64,000 nucleotides of DNA from Pseudomonas putida (GCF_025905425.1 NZ_CP109603.1:124001-188000), one strand, 5' to 3'. Counted from the stretch's first letter, positions 1-10,145 are shown. The notes: generated from the letters alone by a model not told the origin. Made by a program: numbers and translations.

Positions 1-182
1 AGGTCGGGCAGCTTCGGCGGGTCCATGTGCAGCGGCTCGACCGGTGCGGCAGAGATGGTGTAGGTCTTGGCCTGCTGCAGTTCCTTGGCAATCACCGTGG
101 GTTCGGCGGCGGCTGCCAGGCCTGAGGCCAGCAGCAAGGCGCTGGCCAGCAGGCTGTGACGTAGGTGCGGGTGAAGGTTCAT
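1..182 (-). CDS. algG: AlgG, mannuronan C5-epimerase (partial, N-terminus only)
   Basis: Only the first 60 codons lie in the window; the rest runs off the left edge. The visible part starts MNLHPHLRHSLL and has a signal peptide with a hydrophobic core and an Ala-rich cleavage region near residues 22-26, followed by the start of the mature periplasmic protein. In the family, AlgG converts D-mannuronate to L-guluronate in nascent alginate and is part of the periplasmic scaffold with AlgK and AlgX. It follows algE by 22 bases on the same strand, its usual operon position. Identification rests on the N-terminal sequence and context; the epimerase repeats are outside the window. Confidence 0.9.
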   Translation of the reverse strand, partial: MNLHPHLRHSLLASALLLASGLAAAAEPTVIAKELQQAKTYTISAAPVEPLHMDPPKLPD

Positions 183-204
183 GGCAACAAATCCTCTACC
201 GGCC

Positions 205-1683
205 TCAGAAGCGCCAGATCACGTCGACGAAGGCACGGTGCATGTACGAGTCCGCTTCCTTGCCATAGGCGTCGCCTGGCTTGAACACACCGGCACGCAG
301 ACGTACCAGCGCCGACGGCTCGTCGATCGCTTGGCTCATCGAAGCCGGCAGCAGGCCTTGCTTGAAGTACTTGGTCACGACCACGTCCATTTCCTGGCCG
401 AGGTCTTTCTCGCCATTGGCCAGCGGGCGGCTGACGCCGTTGTCGTTGACCGCAGCGTTGATGCCGCTGGACCCAATGTTCTGCTGGCCATCGACGCGCC
501 AGAACTTGTGGTAGATGAAGCTGGCGTCGTAGTCGTCGCGCAGTTGCCAGGAGGCAAACAAGGTGGCGGCCTGCAGGTTGCCCAGCTCGCCACGGAAGGC
601 TTCGCCGAAGCGGTGCACACGCGAGCGGGTACCGGTGAAGTTGGAGCGGTTGCTTTCAAGGCCGGTCTGCTCGAAGTTGTTCGAACCGTCATCGCCACCG
701 CCGCCGCTGCCACGGGCATAGGCCGCGCCGACTTGCCAGTTGGGGTCCAGGCGCAGGCGGATGCCAAGGTCGGTGGCCCAGGCGTTGACGTCGCCGCTTT
801 GCTTGCCGTTGGCCACCTGGTCGTCGCCGACCTGCTGGCTGCTGAGTTTGTCGCGGTCACCGGTCAGCCAGGTCAGGCTGCCCCAGTAGTTGACGGTGTG
901 GTCGTTGCGCCAGTTGTAGGCGTCGCTGTTGGCCTCAAGGCCCAGCCAGGTGAGATCGCCGGTACGGGTCTTGTCCAGCGCGTCGAGGGTCTCGCCGGGG
1001 CTTTTCAGGCTGCCGCTGTCATGGGTGTGGTGGGCGCGAACGCCGACCCAGTGGCCGGGTGTCCACTGCGTGGCGATGTTGCCGTAGACGTGGGTGCGGT
1101 CCTTGTCTTCGGGGGCCAGCTCGGTAAGGTCGGTGCGGTATTCGCTGAAGCGCTGGGCCACGCCCAGGTCGGCCTTGAGCAGGGTGGTGTCGAAGGCCCA
1201 GTTCAGCGCTTCGATGTTGGTGTCGCGCCACATGCCGTCGTCGCTGCGCAGGCGCTGACGGCCAAAGCGCAGTTGCTCGCCCGGGTAGGCGGTGAGGCCG
1301 CTGTAGCCGACCCAGAACTCGCGCATGGCCAGGTAGCTTTTGTCTGGCTTGCGGCTGTCGTCACCGGTGTCGGTGGTGGTGCCGTCGTCGTTCTGGCGCA
1401 GGGTGTCGGTTTCGATGGTGTCGGTGGCCGCGACGGCCTGGCCCATGGCGTAGGCACTCCAGTTGCCGCGTTCGCCGTACACCCAAGGGCGCAGGTCGAG
1501 GCCCAGGCCGTTGACGTCGCCGCCGGGGCGAGTGCCGAGGTCGCGGTCGTCTTCAGACTGGCCGGTGATTTTCACGTCCAGGCCGAAGTTTTTCTGGGCG
1601 GTCATGTCGGCCAGGGTCGGGCAGGACCACAGCAGGGCGAAGCTCAGGCCGATGCCGGCTTTCACGAAGGGATTGAGCGTCAT
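205..1683 (-). CDS. algE: AlgE, outer-membrane alginate export porin
   Basis: A 492-residue protein with a signal peptide (about residues 1-25, ending near PTLADM), a mature part rich in alternating beta-strand residues, and a C-terminal aromatic (VIWRF), as expected of an outer-membrane beta-barrel. AlgE is the 18-stranded barrel through which alginate leaves the cell; length and sequence match the Pseudomonas family. The start ATG overlaps the stop of algK by 4 bases, suggesting translational coupling, and algG follows after 22 bases. Regulation should come from the algD promoter about 6 kb upstream. Confidence 0.96.
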   Translation of the reverse strand: MTLNPFVKAGIGLSFALLWSCPTLADMTAQKNFGLDVKITGQSEDDRDLGTRPGGDVNGLGLDLRPWVYGERGNWSAYAMGQAVAATDTIETDTLRQNDDGTTTDTGDDSRKPDKSYLAMREFWVGYSGLTAYPGEQLRFGRQRLRSDDGMWRDTNIEALNWAFDTTLLKADLGVAQRFSEYRTDLTELAPEDKDRTHVYGNIATQWTPGHWVGVRAHHTHDSGSLKSPGETLDALDKTRTGDLTWLGLEANSDAYNWRNDHTVNYWGSLTWLTGDRDKLSSQQVGDDQVANGKQSGDVNAWATDLGIRLRLDPNWQVGAAYARGSGGGGDDGSNNFEQTGLESNRSNFTGTRSRVHRFGEAFRGELGNLQAATLFASWQLRDDYDASFIYHKFWRVDGQQNIGSSGINAAVNDNGVSRPLANGEKDLGQEMDVVVTKYFKQGLLPASMSQAIDEPSALVRLRAGVFKPGDAYGKEADSYMHRAFVDVIWRF

Positions 1684-3131
1684 AGCGAGTCCTCACCGTC
1701 TACTTCTTTGTCGTCGTCTTGCAAGGCTTCGATGGCCAGCGAGCTGTTGCCCACCTGGGCCATGCTGCCGCGTGCCTGCTTTTCCTGCGCCAGCAGGCGC
1801 TGTGCCTGGCCGCGCTGGTCAGGCGTGAGTTGCTGGTCGAGTTGCTGCAGCATTTCGCTCGACTGCGGCGTCGGGTTGGCCTGCGCGAGCTGGGCGAACA
1901 CCCAGGCGTTGCCGGGTTGCGGGCGGATGCCATGGCCTTCGCTGAACAGCTGGGCGAGGGCGTAGTCGGCACTGTTCTGGCCACCGCGGGCGGCGCTGAG
2001 CAGATGGTCCACGGCCTTCTGCGGCTCGACCTCGCCCAGGTAGCCACGGCGGTACAGCTGGCCGAGGTAGTAGTGGGCGCTGACTTCGCCGGCGTCGGCG
2101 GCAGCCTGCAGATGCTGCTCGGCTTTTTCGGCATCAGCCGGCACGGTCTTGCCTTCGTAATACAGGCGGCCCAGTAGCAGTTCGGCACGTGGCTGCTGCG
2201 CTTCGCGGCCCTTGTCGATGTAGGTCATCAGTTGGTCGGTGTCGCCCAGTTCGGGGAAGTCGTAGACCAGTTGCGCCAGGCTGACCCAGGAGGCTGGGTT
2301 GGCCGGGGCGATGTGTTCGAGCAGGTCCTTGGCGGTTTTTTCATCGGTCTGGCCAAGGCTGCGGTCGGCCAGCACACGGGCGACGCTGTCGACTCGGGTG
2401 GCCGGTACGGTGCCCCGGGCATAGGCCGCTTTCAACTGTTGCAGCAAGGCGGCCTGCTGTTCGGCCTGGCCACGCTTTTGGTAGACGGTGGCAAGTTCCG
2501 CGTAGCACACGTCCAGAGTGTTCAGGGCTTGCTTGCAAAGTGCCTCGACGGTGTCCAGGTGCTGGTCGTACGTGCCTTGGGTGCGATAGAGCAGAATCTG
2601 CGCCAGGCCTGCTTCTGGGTAACCGGCGGCGCGCCACTGGTCGATCTGCTGCTGGGCGTTGACCTTGGGGAAACTCTGCGGGTACAGCAGGTAGAGCATG
2701 GCCAGTGGGATCAGGTTTTTTTGCTCGCCCTGCTGAGCGGCCTGCTTGAGCAGGGTTTCGGCCTCTTCGCGCTCGGCCTGGGTGCTGTCGGGCTTGGCCA
2801 CCAGCAGGCGGCCAAGGCGTAACTGGGCGCGGGGCGAGGTGGCAGCGGCGGCGCGGTAGGTCGCCTCGGCCTCCTTGAACTGGCTCGGGTCGCCGGTGGC
2901 GACCTTGATATCGGCCAGGCCCACTTGCGCGTCGCTGTAGCCCAGGTCGGCCAGGGCTTTGTAGTTGCGCTCGGCCAGGGCGGTGTCGCCGCGCTTGAGG
3001 GCTTCGTTGGCCAGGCGCTGGTCGGGCAGGCCGGCACAGCCGGCCAGCACCATTGCTGCGGTCAAGGCGCACAACCCAAGGTTCACACGGACCCTGTGGG
3101 AGCGGGCGGCGGTGTGCGTGTTGGAGATCAT
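1680..3131 (-). CDS. algK: AlgK, outer-membrane lipoprotein of the alginate secretion complex
   Basis: A 483-residue protein with a lipoprotein signal peptide: hydrophobic stretch about residues 18-31 and lipobox LAGC, Cys32 being the predicted lipidated residue. The remainder is a series of Sel1/TPR-like helical repeats (for example segments rich in AxxxLGxLY patterns around residues 315-400). AlgK assists outer-membrane placement of AlgE and scaffolds the periplasmic alginate complex. It lies 12 bases after alg44 and overlaps algE by 4 bases. Length agrees with the family. Confidence 0.96.
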   Translation of the reverse strand: MISNTHTAARSHRVRVNLGLCALTAAMVLAGCAGLPDQRLANEALKRGDTALAERNYKALADLGYSDAQVGLADIKVATGDPSQFKEAEATYRAAAATSPRAQLRLGRLLVAKPDSTQAEREEAETLLKQAAQQGEQKNLIPLAMLYLLYPQSFPKVNAQQQIDQWRAAGYPEAGLAQILLYRTQGTYDQHLDTVEALCKQALNTLDVCYAELATVYQKRGQAEQQAALLQQLKAAYARGTVPATRVDSVARVLADRSLGQTDEKTAKDLLEHIAPANPASWVSLAQLVYDFPELGDTDQLMTYIDKGREAQQPRAELLLGRLYYEGKTVPADAEKAEQHLQAAADAGEVSAHYYLGQLYRRGYLGEVEPQKAVDHLLSAARGGQNSADYALAQLFSEGHGIRPQPGNAWVFAQLAQANPTPQSSEMLQQLDQQLTPDQRGQAQRLLAQEKQARGSMAQVGNSSLAIEALQDDDKEVDGEDSL

Positions 3132-3143
3132 TGTTTGATCCTC

Positions 3144-4310
3144 TTAGAGCCCACGGGCCACGGCTTTGTCGATCAGCCAGTTGAGCGACGGGCCACGGTC
3201 GCTGCTGACCGCCGCAGGGCGCCCGGCAAGTTCTGCCGGCAGGCCGCTGTCCGGCTTGATCTGCACGCGGATGTCGGAGGCCAGGTTTTCGTTGTCGAGG
3301 CTGGCGCTGCTGACGATCTGGCCGGTGCGCACTTCGTCTTCGCCGGCCACCTGGAAGTTGACCTGGGTGCCTGGCTTGACCTCGTCGAACTGGCGGTAGC
3401 TGAAGCGTGCTTCGACCATCGGGTTGCTGGTGCGCGGGATCAACTGGAAGATCGGCTGGCCCTTGGCGGCGTACTGGCCGTCGTCCACCAGTTGCCGGGC
3501 GACCACGCAGTCGCAGGGGCTGGTGAGGGTGCCGGAGAGTTGCTTGCCGAACAGCTCTTCGACCTTGGCCGGTTCCAGCTGCGAGTCGTCCAGGTGGCCC
3601 TTGAGCATGTCCAGCATGCTGGTGCTGAAACTCGCCAGGGGCGCGCCCTTGACCACCTGGCCACCGCTTTCGACCAGGCTGTTCACGGTGCCGTCGCGGG
3701 GCATGGTGACGCTGGTGGTGGGCACCGCGACCACACCGGCTTCGGCGTGGCTGACGAAGTACATGCCGTACAGCGACTTGGCGACGAAGCCGAAGGCGGC
3801 CACGCCGACCACGAACACGCCGAGGGTCAGGCTGACGGCCTTGAGGCGGCCGAAGGCGGTCAGGCCACTGCCGCCATCTTTCTGTTTGCGCGCCTTGGTG
3901 AAGTTGTCGCGCTGCAGGGTGCTGAGCACGTCGCCGATGCTGATCAGCTCACCCGACAGGTGGCTGGTGATGATGTGCCGCAGGGTGGCGATATCGCGCG
4001 GTTCGAGGTTCTGGAACTGCGCACCGGTACGGCCATTGCTCGGGTTGTAGGAGCGCACCTGGAACTCGATGTCGATCGACAGGCCCAGGTTGTCGACCAC
4101 GAACTGCAGACGCCCGCGCAGCACATCGCCCATCGACAGTTGCTGCTTGGTGTGGAAACTCAGGCCACCGGCAGACAGGTCATCGACCTTCACTTCGTGG
4201 GTTTGGCGCTGGTTATCCAGAAAGCGCAGCTTGGCTGGAATGCGCACCCGGGCGTGCTGGCGCTGGGCTTCGGACTCATGCACGACGTTAACGTTCACGG
4301 CGGTATTCAT
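3144..4310 (-). CDS. alg44: Alg44, c-di-GMP-binding alginate polymerisation co-factor
   Basis: 388 residues. The N-terminal PilZ domain carries the c-di-GMP ligands in the family positions: Arg17 and Arg21 in the RxxxR motif and Asp44/Ser46 in DLSAGG. One membrane segment lies at about residues 160-178, followed by a periplasmic membrane-fusion-protein-like domain. Alg44 activates the polymerase Alg8 when c-di-GMP is bound, so alginate synthesis should be c-di-GMP dependent in this strain. Located between alg8 and algK on the same strand, 36 bases after alg8. All key PilZ residues are intact. Confidence 0.97.
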   Translation of the reverse strand: MNTAVNVNVVHESEAQRQHARVRIPAKLRFLDNQRQTHEVKVDDLSAGGLSFHTKQQLSMGDVLRGRLQFVVDNLGLSIDIEFQVRSYNPSNGRTGAQFQNLEPRDIATLRHIITSHLSGELISIGDVLSTLQRDNFTKARKQKDGGSGLTAFGRLKAVSLTLGVFVVGVAAFGFVAKSLYGMYFVSHAEAGVVAVPTTSVTMPRDGTVNSLVESGGQVVKGAPLASFSTSMLDMLKGHLDDSQLEPAKVEELFGKQLSGTLTSPCDCVVARQLVDDGQYAAKGQPIFQLIPRTSNPMVEARFSYRQFDEVKPGTQVNFQVAGEDEVRTGQIVSSASLDNENLASDIRVQIKPDSGLPAELAGRPAAVSSDRGPSLNWLIDKAVARGL

Positions 4311-4346
4311 GGTGGTTTGTTCCTGTTAGATCCGATCCGGTTGGGC

Positions 4347-5837
4347 TCACACGACCATGAACAGCACAGCAACGAAGATGCTGGCCGCCGAGAAGGTCAT
4401 GGTCCGCGAGGACCAGGTGTTGAACCATTGTTGAAAGCTGGCGAGGTCACGCTTGAGGGCAGTGGGCTGGCGGGTCCAGGACTGCTTGTCGAGGCGAAAG
4501 AACACGTAGATCTTCATCATCGCGCCGACGATCTGGTTGTAATAAAGAATCAGCGGATAGGCCGGCCCGACCTTGTGGCCCGAGCACAGCAGCATCACGG
4601 TCAGGATCAGGCGGGTGATGCCGATCCACAGCAGGTACACCAGCAAGAAGCCCAGGCCGAACTTGAGGCTGGCGATCACCGCCACGGTCAGGCCCAGCAG
4701 GCTGGTCCACATCGACACACGCTGGTCGAACAGGACGATGCTGGTGAACAGCCCCAGGCGCCGCAGGCCAAGGCCCAGCGCGCGCGAGTTCTGCCGCAGG
4801 TTGTTGCCGTACCAGCGGTACATCAGCTTGCGGCTGGCCTTGAGGAAGCTTTTTTCCGGCGGGTGCTCGACCGTGTTGATGGCGGCATCTGGCACGTAGA
4901 AGGTGTCGTAGCCCAGGCGCATCAGGCTGAACCAGCTGGACTTGTCGTCACCAGTGAGGAACTTGAAACGGCCCAGGCGCCAGTGCATCAGCGAGTCGCT
5001 TTCGACGTCGGCGATGAACTCCGGGTTGGTCACCACGCTTGCGCGGAACATCGACATGCGCCCGGTCATGGTCAGCACGCGCTTGGACAGGGCCATCGAA
5101 CACATGTTGATGTGACGCTGGGCGAAGCGCAGCTTGTGCCACTCGCTCATGATGTAGCCGCCGCGCACTTCGCAGAATTCGTTGGTGGTCAGGCCACCGA
5201 CATTGGGGTAGAGCTTGAACCAGGGTACGGTCTTGCAGACCACGCCATCGGCCAGCACGGTGTCACCGTCGATCACGGCCACCACGGCGTTTTCGTCTGG
5301 CAGCATCCGCGAGATGGCGCGAAAGCCATAAGCCAGGCCGTCACGCTTGCCGGTGCCGGCGATGCGCACGATGTCCAGCTTGACGTGGCCGGGCGGGTTG
5401 TATTTGGCCCACAGGCTTTTCACCAGCAGTTCGTCCGACATCTCCACCAGCGAGCAGACCACGGTGGTGGGGAAACCGCAGTTGATGGCTTCTCGGATTA
5501 CCGAGCTGTACACCTGTGCGGTGGTCAGCGCATCGATGCGAAAGCTGGTGACCATCAGGTACACATGGGAAGGGTCCGCGGCCTTGCCCAGCTTCTGCAC
5601 CTTGCGGCGCAGGTACGGGTAGACGCCGTACAGAAAGATCATGCCGCGAATGAAATGGGTGGCGCCCATCGAGTAGCGCCAGATGCCGACTGCGCCGACC
5701 AGGAAGATGAAGTGCTTCGACTGCGAGTCGAAGATATCGGCCGGCAGGGCCAGGGCGATCAACATGAGCAGGCTCATGTAGAGCAGCCATCCGGCGCACT
5801 GCAACAGCACTGTCTGGAGCCTTTGCATGTTCAGCAT
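4347..5837 (-). CDS. alg8: Alg8, family-2 glycosyltransferase (alginate polymerase)
   Basis: 496 residues, the usual family length. N-terminal membrane segments (about residues 10-60) precede a cytosolic GT-2 domain with DGDT (metal/UDP-binding DxD type), TGDDKSSW (catalytic-base region) and RWYGNN (the QxxRW-like product-binding motif); further membrane helices follow. Alg8 polymerises mannuronate from GDP-mannuronic acid at the inner membrane together with Alg44. It is separated from algD by about 70 bases and from alg44 by 36 bases. Nothing suggests damage. Confidence 0.96.
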   Translation of the reverse strand: MLNMQRLQTVLLQCAGWLLYMSLLMLIALALPADIFDSQSKHFIFLVGAVGIWRYSMGATHFIRGMIFLYGVYPYLRRKVQKLGKAADPSHVYLMVTSFRIDALTTAQVYSSVIREAINCGFPTTVVCSLVEMSDELLVKSLWAKYNPPGHVKLDIVRIAGTGKRDGLAYGFRAISRMLPDENAVVAVIDGDTVLADGVVCKTVPWFKLYPNVGGLTTNEFCEVRGGYIMSEWHKLRFAQRHINMCSMALSKRVLTMTGRMSMFRASVVTNPEFIADVESDSLMHWRLGRFKFLTGDDKSSWFSLMRLGYDTFYVPDAAINTVEHPPEKSFLKASRKLMYRWYGNNLRQNSRALGLGLRRLGLFTSIVLFDQRVSMWTSLLGLTVAVIASLKFGLGFLLVYLLWIGITRLILTVMLLCSGHKVGPAYPLILYYNQIVGAMMKIYVFFRLDKQSWTRQPTALKRDLASFQQWFNTWSSRTMTFSAASIFVAVLFMVV

Positions 5838-5909
5838 CCGTCGCGAAATCAGGGAAGGAAGGGCAGGGCAAGTGCCGCAAGGAGCACCTGCGCTGCCCGG
5901 CCAAGGGTG

Positions 5910-7226
5910 TTACCAGCAGATGCCTTCGGTACGGCTGGTGTTGCAGGTGGCTTTGCTCATGAAACCGACCAGGTCGATCACCTGCTTGCCAGCAGGTGCC
6001 TGCTGGGCCAGGGCGCGGAACTGCTCGTCACGGTTGCCCAACACGATGATGTCGGCGTTGTCGATGACCTGCTGGAAGTCGGCGTTGAGCAGCGAGGAAA
6101 CGTGCGGGATCTTCGATTCGATGTAGTCTTTGTTGGCGCCGTGAACACGGGCGTACTGGACGTTCTCGTCGTAGATGTCCAGCTGGTAGCCCTTGCCGAT
6201 CAGGCGCTCGGCCAGCTCCACCAGCGGGCTTTCACGCAGGTCGTCGGTGCCGGCCTTGAAGCTCAGGCCGAGCAGGGCGACCTTGCGCTTGTCGTGGGCT
6301 TCGATCAGCTCGAAGGCGTTTTGCACTTGCGACTCGTTGCTGCGCATCAGCGAATCGAGCAGAGGCGCCCGCACATCGAGGCTGGCAGCGCGATAGGTGA
6401 GGGCGCGCACGTCCTTGGGCAGGCACGAGCCACCGAAGGCGAAGCCTGGGCGCATGTAGTACTGCGACAGGTTCAGCACTTTGTCCTGGCAGACCACGTC
6501 CATCACTTCGCGGCCATCGACACCCACGGCCTTGGCGATGTTGCCGATTTCGTTAGCGAAGGTGACCTTGGTGGCGTGCCATACGTTGCAGGTGTACTTG
6601 ATCATCTCGGCCACTTCGATCGGCTTGCGGATGATCGGGGCGTCGAGCTCTTCGTACAGGCTTTGCAGCACGTCGCCGCTGGCGCTGTCCAGTTCACCGA
6701 TGACGGTCATCGGTGGCTGGTCGTAGTCCTTGATCGCGGTGCTTTCACGCAGGAACTCAGGGTTGACCGCCACACCGAAGTCGACCCCGGCTTTTTTGCC
6801 CGAGCAGTCTTCGAGGATCGGGATCACCACGTTCTTGACGGTACCTGGCAGCACGGTGCTGCGGACCACGATGGTGTGGCGGCGCGTGGTGTCACGCAGC
6901 ACGTAGCCGATTTCGCGGCACACCGATTCGATGTACTCAAGGCCCAGGTCGCCGTTCTTCTTGCTGGGTGTACCGACGCAGATCATCGACACATCGCTGG
7001 CGCGGATGGCCTCGGCGAAGTCGGTGGTGCCGCGCAGGCGGCCATTGGCGATGCCCTGTTGCAGCAGTGCTTCCAGGCCAGGTTCGACGATGGGCGACTT
7101 GCCCTGGTTGATCAGGTCGATCTTGGTGCTGGACACGTCCACACCAATCACTTCATGGCCTCGCGCCGTCAGGCAGCCTGCACAGACTGCACCTACATAA
7201 CCCAAACCAAAGATGCTGATACGCAT
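5910..7226 (-). CDS. algD: AlgD, GDP-mannose 6-dehydrogenase
   Basis: 438 residues from the chosen ATG; a longer in-frame reading back to 7349 exists, but MRISIFGLGYVGAV is the known start and is preceded by an AGGTGA ribosome-binding site. The N-terminus has the Rossmann GxGxxG motif, and GGSCLPKD contains the catalytic cysteine of UDP/GDP-sugar dehydrogenases. The enzyme makes GDP-mannuronate, the committed alginate precursor, with two NAD+ reductions. It is the first gene of the operon and has a long leader (see the promoter entry). Family length is about 436 residues. Confidence 0.97.
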   Translation of the reverse strand: MRISIFGLGYVGAVCAGCLTARGHEVIGVDVSSTKIDLINQGKSPIVEPGLEALLQQGIANGRLRGTTDFAEAIRASDVSMICVGTPSKKNGDLGLEYIESVCREIGYVLRDTTRRHTIVVRSTVLPGTVKNVVIPILEDCSGKKAGVDFGVAVNPEFLRESTAIKDYDQPPMTVIGELDSASGDVLQSLYEELDAPIIRKPIEVAEMIKYTCNVWHATKVTFANEIGNIAKAVGVDGREVMDVVCQDKVLNLSQYYMRPGFAFGGSCLPKDVRALTYRAASLDVRAPLLDSLMRSNESQVQNAFELIEAHDKRKVALLGLSFKAGTDDLRESPLVELAERLIGKGYQLDIYDENVQYARVHGANKDYIESKIPHVSSLLNADFQQVIDNADIIVLGNRDEQFRALAQQAPAGKQVIDLVGFMSKATCNTSRTEGICW

Positions 7227-7661
7227 CGCTATCACCTCATGTGTGTTTATCACGCCAGCTCCTTCAGGAAGAGCCGGGCCAGGTTGATTAACAACAGTTT
7301 TCGGGCGCACGGGTCCATGGCGAATGCACACTTCGCCGAGCGCAGGCAAAATAAATCCGGAGCGCGAACTGTTATGCGCTCAAACTTGGCAGTAAAAAGC
7401 CATTATTAAAAAAACGTGCCTTGATCTGCAGCCGTCTTTATTGCAATGCGCTACTTGGCGCGTTGCTGTGCTTGTTTTTTCAAGTGGAAAAATCCTTTGA
7501 AATCAACCACTAGGACGAATTGTAAGGGCGCGTCTCTCCTGCGGGGACAGGGTTGTTGGGGTATGCCCGTTATACCTGTCGAAGTTGTCAAAGCGGGTAG
7601 TGGATACCTGCCGTTGTCATCTGTAAGTCATCTCTCACAGCCCAGAGGCAGGAAAATCGTT
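7227..7661 (-). other. Long untranslated leader of algD
   Basis: About 435 bases between the predicted start of algD transcription and the algD ATG. I see no convincing gene: short open frames (for example 7446-7673 on the other strand) have no ribosome-binding site or recognisable product. The DNA is markedly more A/T-rich than the genes around it. In P. aeruginosa the algD leader is also several hundred bases long and the region binds several regulators; whether the same holds here is inference. Confidence 0.5.
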
Positions 7662-7668
7662 ACGGCAC

Positions 7669-7696
7669 TATGAGCGATTGGGCGTAGCAGAAGTTC
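7669..7696 (-). promoter_or_regulatory. Candidate AlgU (sigma-22)-type promoter of algD
   Basis: Read on the minus strand: GGAACTT (core -35 box at 7691-7696) then exactly 17 bases then TCATA (-10 at 7669-7673). This matches the AlgU/RpoE consensus GAACTT-N16/17-TCtgA and resembles the P. aeruginosa algD promoter, where GAACTT is followed 17 bases later by TCCTA. Start of transcription would fall near 7662. Call by motif only. Confidence 0.65.
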
Positions 7697-7844
7697 CTGG
7701 GTGAATTCTGCAGCGATGAAAGATTTCTAAATAATTCTTCAGTGACAAATAGTTTCAATCTGATAGCACTGGGCTGTTTCGCCCCTGTATATAAAGGGCG
7801 AGACTGATGGAGGATGTTTTTATGCCAGTATCGGAAAATATTTT

Positions 7845-8092
7845 TCAAAAAACGTCAAAAAAGGTACGAACGGTCTTATGGCGTTTGGCGATAAAGGAAG
7901 GCGTGCTGATATTTTGGCGCCATGGTTGTGGCGTGATGGCGATTTGATTCAGGGTGGGTTTGTATGGTGGCGGGTGCATGGCGGGGAATTTGCTGCGGTC
8001 TTGAGATTGAGCGCCGCCCGCGCGGCGCTCGATCTCAAGGGCGTCGCCGCCATCATGGCGGACACTTGGCAGCCCCGGGATTGAAGCAGGTT
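7845..8092. repeat. Possible dispersed repeat with a long palindrome
   Basis: The segment between the algD control region and yaaA contains a 40-bp near-perfect inverted repeat at 8000-8039 (arms CTTGAGATTGAGCGCCGC and its complement, one mismatch, 4-base loop). Both strands carry short open frames (7845-8096 minus, 83 codons; 7878-8084 plus, 68 codons) that read through the palindrome. I recall very similar small hypothetical proteins scattered in P. putida genomes, which suggests repeat sequence rather than a gene. The palindrome could also terminate yaaA transcription. Confidence 0.45.
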
Positions 8093-8872
8093 TCAACCCT
8101 CCGCGTGATCCCGCAAAAACACCAGATGATCCGCCTTCGACTGCTCGGCACTGTAGTAGTACCCCTGCACATCGAACTGCTTCAATTGCTCCGGGTCGCT
8201 GATGCGCTGCTCGATCACAAAGCGGCTCATCATCCCGCGGGCTTTCTTCGCGTAGAAGCTGATGATCTTGTACTGGCCGTTCTTGAAGTCCTTGAAATCG
8301 ACATTGATCACCCGGGCCTTCAACGCGCTGCGTTTCACCGCACTGAAGTACTCATTGCTGGCCAGGTTCAGCAGCACGTCATCCCCTTGGTCGGCCAGAG
8401 CCTGGTTCAGCCATTCGCTGATGCGTGTACCCCAGAAGGCATACAGATCCTTGCCGCGGGCGTTGGCCAGCTTGGTGCCCATTTCCAGGCGGTAAGGCTG
8501 CATCAGGTCGAGCGGGCGCAGCAGGCCATACAGGCCAGAGAGCATGCGCAGGTGGTCCTGGGCATAGCTGAAGTCGTCTTCGCCAAGGCTCTGGGCATCG
8601 AGGCCGGTGTACACGTCGCCTTTGAACGCCAGCAGCGCCTGCTTGGCGTTGGCCGGGGTGAAGTCTGGGGTCCAGCTGCCGAAGCGGGCGGCGTTGAGGC
8701 CGGCGAGCTTGTCGGACAGGTGCATCAGTTCGCTGATCTGGGCGGGCGACAGCTCGCGCAATTGCACAATCAGTGCCTGGGAGTCGTCCAGGTACTGGGG
8801 CAGAGTGAAACGCTCGGTCACCGGCGGGGTGTCGTAGTCGAGGGTCTTGGCGGGGGAAATCACCGTCAGCAT
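8093..8872 (-). CDS. yaaA: YaaA family peroxide-stress protein
   Basis: 259 residues from the ATG at 8872, which has AGGAG upstream; a longer in-frame extension to 8950 lacks one and is rejected. The N-terminus [16 protein letters not shown] is the family signature, and the C-terminal half has the conserved LNLASNEYF and RGMMSRF segments. The E. coli protein limits free iron and oxidative DNA damage under hydrogen peroxide and is a DNA-binding fold. It is transcribed alone, divergent from the deacetylase-like gene, with no obvious partner in the neighbourhood. Confidence 0.92.
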   Translation of the reverse strand: MLTVISPAKTLDYDTPPVTERFTLPQYLDDSQALIVQLRELSPAQISELMHLSDKLAGLNAARFGSWTPDFTPANAKQALLAFKGDVYTGLDAQSLGEDDFSYAQDHLRMLSGLYGLLRPLDLMQPYRLEMGTKLANARGKDLYAFWGTRISEWLNQALADQGDDVLLNLASNEYFSAVKRSALKARVINVDFKDFKNGQYKIISFYAKKARGMMSRFVIEQRISDPEQLKQFDVQGYYYSAEQSKADHLVFLRDHAEG

Positions 8873-9008
8873 CGGGTCGGCTCCTGGAATCGTTGGCGGG
8901 GATTCTACGGGCTGGGCCTGGCAAGTCCAAACTATGCCGACGATAGTCACAGACCATCGGCATGCCAGGCGTTATAGTGCGCGTTTTGCCGTTGCGGAGC
9001 TTCCCACC

Positions 9009-10145
9009 GTGCGCATTGCATCGGCCTTGCTGGCCGCGCTGTTGAGCCTGACCGTGCAGGCCGCCCCTTCCCCCCAGGTGAGCCTGGACCGCAGCCTGTG
9101 GCCCGAGAAACTGGACAGCCCGGCGCTGTTCGACGTTGCTTCGCGTGCCGAGATCCTCTCGTTCGCCCAGGTGCTGCACGAGAGCGAGCTGCTCGATGAG
9201 GGCGAGCTGGCGGCGCGGTTGGGCTTGCGGCAGATCAGTATGCAAAAGGTCCGCCTGGTGCGGGCGCGCATGTGGCAGCGCTTGTGGCAGGGTTATCAAC
9301 AGGCCCAGCGCAGCTGCGCGCAGGATGCCTCGTTCTGTTACCCGGTTACTTCGATGGCTGAATTGCGCACGAAGGCCGCTACGTTCGCTGCAGATGTTGG
9401 CACGTTCTATACCGACTGGATCGAGCCCAGCCACCAGTTCCATACCCGTTACCTGGACGAGCAACTGCGCAAGGCAGCGCTGCTGGGGCAAACCAGCAGC
9501 GGGGTCGAGCGCCTGTCCAGCCGTGAACGCAATGGCGATGAGCTCAACGATCGCATGTTCCTGCTGACCTTCGTTGGCGGCCCAGGCCCTGCTGGGGGCA
9601 ACACCGATACACTCAGTGCCTACCTGCGCAGGCAAAAGCTCGAAGGCACGTTCTTCGTGCTTGGCAATCGCCTGCAGCAACGCCGTGACAGCGCTGCGGT
9701 GAATGCGCTGCGCCAGCTCTACCGCGGGCAATGCGTGGGTATCCAGGGGTGGGAGTATCGCTCCCATGCGCAGTGGACGGATTGGCAGGACTCGTTACGG
9801 CGCAGCCTGGCGCGGGTGCAGGCTGACTTGCCGGAGCAGTACGTGCCGTTGTTCCGCCCGCCTTACGGGCAGCGCCGGGCCGATGGCGAAGCGTTCATGG
9901 CCAGCCAGCAGTTGCGGGTGTCGTTGTGGGACATCGATGCCCAGGATGATGGCGCGCTGAGCCCAGAGGCATCGGCGCAACGCGTACTGACCTTGATGCT
10001 GCTGTGGCGCAAGGGGGTGATCCAGTTCCATGACAGCTTGCCCAAGGCCCAGCCGGCGGTGCAATGGTTGCTGGGCAACACCGCGCAGAGCGGCATCGGC
10101 TGGGAGAGTTGCCAAGCCTACGGTCGTCGTGAGCAGGGGGATTAA
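9009..10145 (+). CDS. Secreted polysaccharide deacetylase-like protein with degenerate catalytic motifs
   Basis: 378 residues from the GTG at 9009 (GGAG 9 bases upstream), beginning with a signal peptide MRIASALLAALLSLTVQAA; open frame continues upstream to 8847 but without a better start. The C-terminal half is a NodB-type fold: motif 1 reads TFVGGP instead of TFDDGP, motif 2 reads SHAQW instead of H-S/T-x-x-H, while RPPYG (motif 3), the LWDID region (motif 4) and QFHDS (motif 5) are present. The N-terminal half (about residues 25-180) is not recognised. Loss of the metal-binding Asp and second His argues against ordinary deacetylase chemistry. Transcribed alone. Confidence 0.8.
   Translation: MRIASALLAALLSLTVQAAPSPQVSLDRSLWPEKLDSPALFDVASRAEILSFAQVLHESELLDEGELAARLGLRQISMQKVRLVRARMWQRLWQGYQQAQRSCAQDASFCYPVTSMAELRTKAATFAADVGTFYTDWIEPSHQFHTRYLDEQLRKAALLGQTSSGVERLSSRERNGDELNDRMFLLTFVGGPGPAGGNTDTLSAYLRRQKLEGTFFVLGNRLQQRRDSAAVNALRQLYRGQCVGIQGWEYRSHAQWTDWQDSLRRSLARVQADLPEQYVPLFRPPYGQRRADGEAFMASQQLRVSLWDIDAQDDGALSPEASAQRVLTLMLLWRKGVIQFHDSLPKAQPAVQWLLGNTAQSGIGWESCQAYGRREQGD

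Noticed and set aside
181-1965. Open frame of 594 codons on the plus strand
   Set aside because: Antisense to algE and the end of algK; composition reflects codon bias of the real genes.
2925-7409. Open frame of 1494 codons on the plus strand across the alginate operon
   Set aside because: It is antisense to algK, alg44, alg8 and algD, which are intact known genes. The product is low-complexity, His/Gln/Ala/Val-rich and typical of the antisense frame of high-GC genes.
7446-7673. Possible 75-codon gene in the algD leader
   Set aside because: No ribosome-binding site, no known family, and it overlaps the predicted algD promoter on the other strand.
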